A stretch of 64,000 nucleotides of DNA from JACKCD01 sp041390905. GTDB taxonomy: Bacteria; Chloroflexota; Anaerolineae; Promineifilales; Promineifilaceae. The stretch covers positions 558,001 to 622,000 of the forward strand of contig JAWKPA010000014.1 of NCBI GenBank assembly GCA_041390905.1, written 5' to 3'. This document shows, in pieces, positions 59,867-64,000 of this stretch. The translations under genes and the position numbers were made by a program. How positions within the stretch are numbered: position 1 is the first letter of the stretch; every line of letters begins with the position of its first letter. Below the pieces are notes generated by a model, which was not told where the DNA came from, did no database searches, and worked only from the letters and a program-made list of their open reading frames with translations.

Positions 59867-60459
59867 GAACCTCTCCATTTGCTCTTATGACGTATTACGT
59901 ATTGCGTATTGCGTATTTAGTTGTGCAACACGCAACACGCAATACGCAATACGCCATTTTGCTCCCCCTCCTCCTGCTCGGCTGCCAATCCGCCGCCGAC
60001 CTCGACACCCCGCCCGAAATTCTTTACGGTCAGGATATTTGCGATGAATGCAGCATGATCATTAGCGAATCCCGCTATGCCGCTTCCTATGTCACCACCA
60101 CCGGTGACGTGCGCCGTTTTGATGGCATTGGCGACATGCTGCTTTACGACTCCAAACACCACGAACAGGTACACGTTTATTGGGTCCACGACTTTGACAG
60201 CGAAGCATGGCTGCTGGCTGATAAAGCCACGCTTGTCCAAAGCGCAACTTTGTCAACCCCCATGGGCTGGGGACTCATCGCCTTTGCCGACCCCGCTGCT
60301 GCGGCTGACTATGTGGCTGCCCAAGGGGGCAGCACCACCACCTTTGCTGATTTACAGCAACTGTTCGCTTCCGGGGCTGTTGATCCCACCACGCTGTCGG
60401 GTCATTTTCACGAATCCGCCGCACAGCACAGCGACACATTGAACCACACAAACGATTAA
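59863..60459 (+). CDS. nosL: NosL, copper-chaperone lipoprotein with a repeat-derived N-terminus
   Basis: 198 residues. The ATG overlaps the nosY stop. The lipobox LLLLGC places the acylated Cys near residue 44, preceded by an unusually long N-region (YYVLRIAYLVVQHATRNTQY) that is the translation of a GCGTATT-type intergenic repeat. The mature part has the copper motif DICDECSMIISESRYAAS (CxxCxM), then the NosL fold with TTTGDVRRFDGIGDMLLY and FDSEAWLLADKATLV. NosL delivers Cu(I) to NosZ. A shorter start at ATG 59887 is possible but still includes the repeat. Confidence 0.92.
   Translation: MRTSPFALMTYYVLRIAYLVVQHATRNTQYAILLPLLLLGCQSAADLDTPPEILYGQDICDECSMIISESRYAASYVTTTGDVRRFDGIGDMLLYDSKHHEQVHVYWVHDFDSEAWLLADKATLVQSATLSTPMGWGLIAFADPAAAADYVAAQGGSTTTFADLQQLFASGAVDPTTLSGHFHESAAQHSDTLNHTND
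59889..59954. repeat. GCGTATT-type repeat within the nosL 5' end
   Basis: CGTATTACGTATTGCGTATTG, a spacer, then ACGCAACACGCAATACGCAA as the inverted half. Same family as 22131-22186. It lies fully inside the nosL reading frame and encodes its signal peptide N-region. Confidence 0.9.
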
Positions 60460-60508
60460 CCACGCAGGAGCAGATGATAAATCGCTGCTCTTGCGCCAAA
60501 CGAGGAAA

Positions 60509-60931
60509 ATGATGAAACAAATCAAACAACTAATCTTTATGCTTTGCCTGACAATCTTTCTGGTTGCTTGCGGCGGTGGCGAAACCGCTTCCTCCACAAC
60601 GGCCGAAAATAGCGACCCCACGGCTCCACCACCCACCGCTGAACCTGCCGGAGACGCAGCCAATGGCGAAGCGTTGTTTGGGCAAAGCTGTATTGCGTGC
60701 CATGGCGAAGGCGGCGTTGGTATCGAGGGGCTGGGCAAGAATATGACCACCAGCGAGTTTATTCGCGGCATGAGTGATGAAGAGTTTTTGGCGTTTGTCA
60801 AAACCGGCCGGCCGGTGGGCGACCCCGCCAACACCACCGGCATAGATATGCCCCCCAAAGGTGGCAACCCCGCCCTGACCGATGCCCAACTTTTAGATAT
60901 AATCGCCTACATTCGGACGCTACAAAAATAG
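60509..60931 (+). CDS. c-type cytochrome lipoprotein of the nos cluster
   Basis: About 140 residues from ATG 60509, with ACGAGG before it. The signal peptide ends in lipobox FLVACGGG. After a Thr/Ala/Pro-rich linker comes a single haem motif SCIACHGEGGVG near residue 70, with a likely distal Met in GIDMPPKGGNP and a C-terminal helix LDIIAYIRTL. It belongs to small cytochrome c class I. Position directly after nosL suggests that it carries electrons to NosZ, as cytochromes encoded in clade II nos clusters are thought to do. Confidence 0.92.
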   Translation: MMKQIKQLIFMLCLTIFLVACGGGETASSTTAENSDPTAPPPTAEPAGDAANGEALFGQSCIACHGEGGVGIEGLGKNMTTSEFIRGMSDEEFLAFVKTGRPVGDPANTTGIDMPPKGGNPALTDAQLLDIIAYIRTLQK

Positions 60932-61038
60932 CCTGAATTTGTTGAGAAGGCGATATTGACTGTGTTGCTAACCACCATGAGTCGAAATGGCGAATGCCGC
61001 AAATTCAGCCGTGCGTCCTGTTTGCATTGGAGTAACCG

Positions 61039-61245
61039 ATGGCTAGGGACAATTCGTTGGCGAATATGAATGTAAAAGAAGTTTTGGCTCGCTGGCCGCA
61101 AACGGCTCGGGTTTTTCAACAGTTCAACATGGCTTGTATAGGTTGTGTTGTTGCGCCTTACTGTACGGTCGCTGCGGCTGCCAGAGATTATGATTTGCCG
61201 CTGGAATTTTTTCTGGCAGCATTGGAGAAAGCACTTGAGGAGTAG
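61039..61245 (+). CDS. DUF1858-like small Cys protein
   Basis: 68 residues. The pattern NVKEVLARWPQTARVFQQFNMACIGC is the DUF1858/ScdA-N-type domain, with Cys in CIGC and another in APYC, ending in an amphipathic helix (PLEFFLAALEKALEE). Relatives occur beside iron-sulfur repair and nitrogen-oxide genes, suggesting redox or metal sensing. It is 107 bp downstream of the cytochrome gene, likely at the end of the nos region. Confidence 0.85.
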   Translation: MARDNSLANMNVKEVLARWPQTARVFQQFNMACIGCVVAPYCTVAAAARDYDLPLEFFLAALEKALEE

Positions 61246-61283
61246 CCTCAGAGCCTTAGGAACGAGGATTGACAAGTTGCGCT

Positions 61284-61317
61284 AGAAGTTCAACTTCTCA
61301 GAAGAAGTTGAACTTCT
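61284..61317. repeat. AGAAGTTCAACTTCT palindromic repeat, copy 6
   Basis: AGAAGTTCAACTTCT-CAGA-AGAAGTTGAACTTCT after the DUF1858-like gene; almost identical to copies 1 and 5. Confidence 0.9.
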
Positions 61318-61336
61318 TCTACATGGATACTAACCA

Positions 61337-61440
61337 CTGTCATTTCGATGTCCTCCGAGAAATCCCGTTCTTTGTTGCCGACGAAACATGATTTCTGCTC
61401 GAAGACTCATCGAAATGACAGGTTTTTATGCTTTGTTTTT
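61337..61440 (+). terminator. Long inverted repeat with T-run after the nos cluster
   Basis: CTGTCATTTCGATG (61337-61350) pairs exactly with CATCGAAATGACAG (61408-61421), followed by GTTTTTATG and CTTTGTTTTTTT. The spacer contains CCTCCGAGAAATCCCGTTCT, also present inverted at about 29997-30016. This is a credible end of the nos transcript, and the element is also an interspersed repeat. Confidence 0.65.
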
Positions 61441-61462
61441 TTAAGGTAGCAACTTGGGTTAT

Positions 61463-62593
61463 TTAATTCACATTCCTAAACCGTTCTAACCGATAGGGAG
61501 CCAGCAGGTCAATTTGTACCCCGTCCATCATCTCGATGGCAGTGAATTCGCCGACCAGTGCCGCCAGTGTGATGCCGCTGTGCATGGTGGTCAGGTAGAG
61601 GTTGGGAACAGCCTGGGTGAAGCCAATGATGGGTAGCCCATCCTGCGGAATGGGTCGTCGCCCACGTCGTATTTCCTGAATGGTGGCGTGGTGGAGCAGC
61701 GGCAGGAAGGTTTTGGCCTGGGCAAAAACTTGTGCTACCTCGACCTCATCACGCCCCAGGGAACGGTCGGCGGCGGTGCCGTGCGAACCGCCGTAAAAGA
61801 CCAGGGTGCCGTCGGGAAGCTGGCGGAAGGCGACCTGCATCTTGCTGTCGGCGGCGGTGTGGACGGAGGAGACGGTGTGGAAGATGGGTGGCAGTGGTTC
61901 AGTGTAAAAGGTGGCACCAAAGGTATGGTAAACGGGAACCTCGATGCCGGTTAAGCTGGCAACGGTTGGGGTGTCGGCTCCCACGGCCAGAACAACGGTG
62001 TCGCAGGGGAAGGTGCCTTTGTTGGTGACAACGGCCGTTAATTTCCCACCTTCTTCCTGCTCAAACCCCACCACCTGTGTTTGCGTATGAACCACTGCAC
62101 CGTGGGAAACGGCCGTTTTCACACACGCCCGAATAAACCGCGCCACATCCACGTGTCCTTCGTTGGGCGCATGACAAACGGCCGTTGCCTGTTCAATCAC
62201 CAGCTTTGGCTCCAAAGCCCGCGCTTCATCCAGCGTCAGCAGCCGCGCCGGATAGCCCCAGGCGTGGAGCTGTGCCACTTGCGCTAACAGGCTCTCGGCT
62301 CCGGCGGGCGTGGCGGCCCACAGCAAATTGCCGCCCCACGTTACGCCAGCATCCCCACCCAGCCGCCGCACCAACCCGTCCCACATCTGCATGGAGCGTC
62401 GGTTGAGGTCGTGGTAGTGAAACGGCCGTTTGCCAAACGCATTCAACCACGCAAACGAAACCGCCGAAGTGCCTTGCCCCGGTTCACTAGCTTCCACCAG
62501 CGTCACCGCTGCCCCTGCCCAGGCCAAGTGCAACGCCACCGATGCCCCTAAAACCCCCGCCCCCACCACCACAATTTGCCTTTTTTTACCCAT
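61463..62593 (-). CDS. DAO-family FAD-dependent amino acid oxidase/dehydrogenase
   Basis: 376 residues. The N-terminal FAD motif is IVVVGAGVLGASVALHLAWAG, followed by VTLVEASEPGQGTSAVSFAWLN. The C-terminal part has the DAO signature RRGRRPIPQDGLPIIGFTQAVPNLYLTTMHSGITLAAL. It would oxidise glycine, D-amino acids or related secondary amines with FAD. No pathway neighbours narrow the substrate. Four palindromes are present, three of them within about 155 bp (62032-62185). Convergent with the nos cluster and separated from it by a repeat-rich gap. Confidence 0.9.
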   Translation of the reverse strand: MGKKRQIVVVGAGVLGASVALHLAWAGAAVTLVEASEPGQGTSAVSFAWLNAFGKRPFHYHDLNRRSMQMWDGLVRRLGGDAGVTWGGNLLWAATPAGAESLLAQVAQLHAWGYPARLLTLDEARALEPKLVIEQATAVCHAPNEGHVDVARFIRACVKTAVSHGAVVHTQTQVVGFEQEEGGKLTAVVTNKGTFPCDTVVLAVGADTPTVASLTGIEVPVYHTFGATFYTEPLPPIFHTVSSVHTAADSKMQVAFRQLPDGTLVFYGGSHGTAADRSLGRDEVEVAQVFAQAKTFLPLLHHATIQEIRRGRRPIPQDGLPIIGFTQAVPNLYLTTMHSGITLAALVGEFTAIEMMDGVQIDLLAPYRLERFRNVN

Positions 62594-62689
62594 ATGACCC
62601 CAATATATACACCCAGAATAGTACTATAGTCCCAAATGGCCTATATGTAATGTTGATTGTGATTTTTCTCACGTATTCTAACAGCATAA

Positions 62690-62822
62690 CGAAGCAAGCA
62701 ACGAAGCGAACAATACAGAGTATCACAGCCAATATCGAAGCAAGCAACGAAGCGAACAACACAGAGCATCACAGCCGACATCGAAGCAAACAACGAACCC
62801 AAACAACATCACAGCGAACAAT
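62690..62822. repeat. 46-bp tandem repeat, about 2.9 copies
   Basis: Copies begin at 62690, 62736 and 62782, each with CGAAGCAAGCAACGAAGCGA then ATCACAGC; the third copy is more diverged. The period of 46 is exact between starts. Confidence 0.9.
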
Positions 62823-62892
62823 TTAGCTACCACCACAACCACACATTGTAGCGAGCATCATAGACACCCATCGCAGCCACCATTGCAGCGAG

Positions 62893-63104
62893 CATTGTAG
62901 CCAAAACCGCACTTAACATCGCAGCCGGTCATTGTCGTCTACACCGTCGTCACCATCGCAGCTAACATCGTCACCGGTTATCACTGTAGCAAACATTGTA
63001 GCCAAAACCGCACTTAACATTGCAGCCGGTCATTGTCGTCTACACCGTCGTCACCATCACAGCTAACATCGTCACCGGTTATCACTGTAGCAAACATTGT
63101 AGCC
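62893..63104. repeat. 101-bp tandem repeat, two copies plus a start of a third
   Basis: Copies at 62893-62993 and 62994-63094, differing at only two positions by my reading; a third begins at 63095 with CATTGTAGCC. Near identity indicates a recent duplication. Each unit contains CATTGTCGTCTACACCGTCG and TCACCGGTTATCACTGTAGC. Confidence 0.93.
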
Positions 63105-63201
63105 ACTCATCGCAGCCGCATCGTAGCCTCATTGTAGCGCACAACGCAGCCTCACTGCACCTTCATCGTACCGCATCGTTGTCACATTGTAGCCATAAAA
63201 C

Positions 63202-63234
63202 GAAAAAAGACCGGGTAACACCGGTCTTTTTCGT
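63202..63234. terminator. Strong bidirectional rho-independent terminator
   Basis: AAAAAAGACCGG, loop GTAACA, then CCGGTCTTTTT: a GC-rich stem with A-run on the left and T-run on the right. It lies 16 bp after the stop of the minus-strand Crp/Fnr gene and ends its transcript. Confidence 0.9.
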
Positions 63235-63249
63235 TTGCTACATACCCTG

Positions 63250-63975
63250 TTAGGGTAAAGCCGCCTTCACAAACGGCAAATCCTCAGCAATCAGCACAAT
63301 TTGATGTGGTTGGCACAGCACAATATGCTTGCGCTCACTCGATATCAGTCCTTGCTGTTCCCATTTACTCAGGATGCGGCTGACATTGTACAGGTTTGTT
63401 CCAGTCATTTGCGCCAAATCTTCACGGGTAAGTGCCATGTCAATCAAAATTCCATTTGCTACCTGCTTGCCAAATTGGGTGACAAGCCGCAGCACGGTGC
63501 GAGCCACTCGCTGCTCTACCCGTTGGGTTGCTACCTCACGGTATCGTTCTTGCAATTGGGCAAAACGATGGGCAACCATGTCCAGCCCATTCAAAGCCAG
63601 TTGTGGATATTGCAGCATAAGCTGGCGCATGGTTTCTTTCTCCCAGTAAAGACAAGTGCAAAGTTCAACGACTTCGGCCGACAATGGATAAGCCATGTTG
63701 CTGAGCGCAATAATGATGCCCAGCCCCTCACCGGGGCCAAAGTAGTTGAGAATGACTTGTGTGCCATCTGGGGTTAGCTGTGTTAACTTAACCCGCCCTC
63801 TGGCAATGAGATACATTAGGGTGGCTGGCTCACCTTGGTGGAAGAAGAATTCGCCAACGTCAAGCTGCCGCCAACGGCCGTTTTTGACAACTACCTGCCG
63901 TTCCATCGCGGTTAACTGGGTCAGCAGGGCGCAGCGGTTGGTCATGTGTGCAACTTCTTCAGCACTTACCATCAT
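63250..63975 (-). CDS. Crp/Fnr-family transcription regulator (5' end at window edge)
   Basis: About 241 residues from ATG 63975; the frame is open to the window edge, so an earlier start is possible. Residues 15-125 form the cyclic-nucleotide-binding-like domain (FFFHQGEPATLMYLIARGRVKL and a PGEGLGI turn). Residues 155-225 hold the winged helix (LTREDLAQMTGTNLYNVSRILSKW). The N-terminal Cys cluster that binds the 4Fe-4S centre of Fnr is missing, so sensing of NO via haem (Dnr/NnrR-like), of cyclic nucleotide or of another signal is more likely. It sits near the nos cluster and is a candidate regulator of it. Confidence 0.9.
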   Translation of the reverse strand: MMVSAEEVAHMTNRCALLTQLTAMERQVVVKNGRWRQLDVGEFFFHQGEPATLMYLIARGRVKLTQLTPDGTQVILNYFGPGEGLGIIIALSNMAYPLSAEVVELCTCLYWEKETMRQLMLQYPQLALNGLDMVAHRFAQLQERYREVATQRVEQRVARTVLRLVTQFGKQVANGILIDMALTREDLAQMTGTNLYNVSRILSKWEQQGLISSERKHIVLCQPHQIVLIAEDLPFVKAALP

Positions 63976-64000
63976 CCAATCATAGCAGGTTTTTGCCAAA

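Larger units (their letters stand above)
62594..63249. other. Minisatellite tract between genes
   Basis: About 500 bp (62690-63200) of degenerate short repeats with few coding signs. Left: a 46-bp unit repeated nearly three times. Middle: a 101-bp unit repeated twice. The rest is a patchwork of CATTGTAGC, CATCGCAGC and CATCGTCACC-like units. Two weak open frames (62542-62826 and 63020-63253) run through it and are not believed. It ends in the terminator at 63202. Confidence 0.8.
213..63882. repeat. Highly iterated palindrome AACGGCCGTT, ~90 copies across the window
   Basis: The perfect palindrome AACGGCCGTT occurs about 89 times by my eye count. Examples start at 213, 431, 462, 5331, 8719, 15468, 15718, 15812, 17323, 17821, 22387, 26220, 26236, 33460, 37839, 37861, 40785, 45121, 47552, 54738, 58300, 62032 and 63873. 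About 15 more sites differ by one base. Random expectation for a 10-mer in 64 kb is well below one. Copies lie within genes on both strands and between genes. Within genes they mostly read Thr-Ala-Val or Asn-Gly-Arg, rarely Arg-Pro. The core CGGCCG is also a common type II restriction/methylation sequence. The pattern resembles HIP1 (GCGATCGC) of cyanobacteria, but the sequence is different. Entry coordinates span the first to the last copy seen. Confidence 0.97.

Noticed and set aside
30272..61317. AGAAGTTCAACTTCT repeats as insertion sequences
   Set aside because: Only about 34 bp long, no transposase nearby; a nonautonomous element is possible but no target duplication could be confirmed.
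62690..63104. Possible CRISPR array in the repeat tract
   Set aside because: The repeats are directly abutting tandem units without unique spacers, and no cas genes are visible.
62542..63253. Two plus-strand frames in the minisatellite tract
   Set aside because: Their sequence is the translation of tandem repeats, with low-complexity His/Thr/Ser content and no start signals.
213..63882. Palindrome as a conserved transcription factor operator
   Set aside because: Most copies are inside genes and evenly spread, with no concentration before start codons.
63250..63999. Crp/Fnr protein as an oxygen-sensing Fnr
   Set aside because: The N-terminal Cys cluster needed for the 4Fe-4S centre is not present in the visible sequence.

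Overview
The window looks like a chromosomal segment of a Chloroflexota bacterium, most likely of the Anaerolineae/Caldilineae side. This is an inference from gene content: a Sec-type (clade II-like) nosZ cluster, a GH2/GH29 glycosidase pair, an MFS-HEAT fusion and a moderately high GC. I see no rRNA, tRNA, CRISPR array, prophage or recognisable insertion sequence.

Layout. 1-12981: six consecutive minus-strand genes for large proteins of unknown function, at least four built on one N-terminal module plus tandem beta-rich repeats, with repeat hairpins in most of the gaps. 13604-21984: Bcr/CflA-type MFS exporter, HlyD-type lipoprotein adaptor, PIN toxin and antitoxin, FtsX/MacB-type permease, alpha-L-fucosidase and a C39-like protein with an overlapping partner. 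22235-29723: GH2 beta-galactosidase, signal peptidase I, an Asn/Asp repeat protein and an MFS-HEAT fusion. 30389-37790: agmatinase-family enzyme, Gfo/Idh oxidoreductase, GHMP kinase, APC permease, photolyase. 38056-39636: copper module (PCuAC, cytochrome c, SCO). 40375-53806: UbiD-like decarboxylase, membrane metallopeptidase-like protein, PolX-N-like HhH protein, PD-(D/E)XK-like protein, hypoxanthine phosphoribosyltransferase, small membrane proteins, LhgO, a GC-poor flavin monooxygenase-like gene, TSUP permease and M20 peptidase. 53995-61245: nitrous oxide reductase cluster nosZ - membrane protein - nosD - nosF - nosY - nosL - cytochrome c - DUF1858-like protein. 61463-63975: FAD oxidoreductase, a minisatellite tract and a Crp/Fnr regulator at the right edge.

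The most unusual thing is not a gene. The 10-bp palindrome AACGGCCGTT occurs close to 90 times (counted by eye), where chance predicts far less than one. It lies inside genes on both strands and between genes, like the HIP1 palindrome of cyanobacteria but with another sequence. At many copies the DNA to the left is G-rich and the DNA to the right is C-rich, so the palindrome sits at a local inversion of GC skew, often in the middle of a gene. This suggests a strand-asymmetric process centred on the palindrome.

A second layer is several families of short intergenic repeats (AGATTGG, GGTAATC/ACTGATA, GCGTATT, AGAAGTTCAACTTCT types) arranged as inverted pairs. They supply stop codons to several genes and part of the signal peptide region of nosL.

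Functionally, the nos cluster encodes N2O reduction at the cell surface: NosZ with CuA and CuZ ligands, NosDFY and NosL for copper-centre maturation, and a small lipoprotein cytochrome c as a plausible electron donor. The PCuAC/SCO/cytochrome c module 14 kb upstream may serve copper delivery to a respiratory oxidase or to NosZ. The Crp/Fnr gene next door is a candidate regulator.
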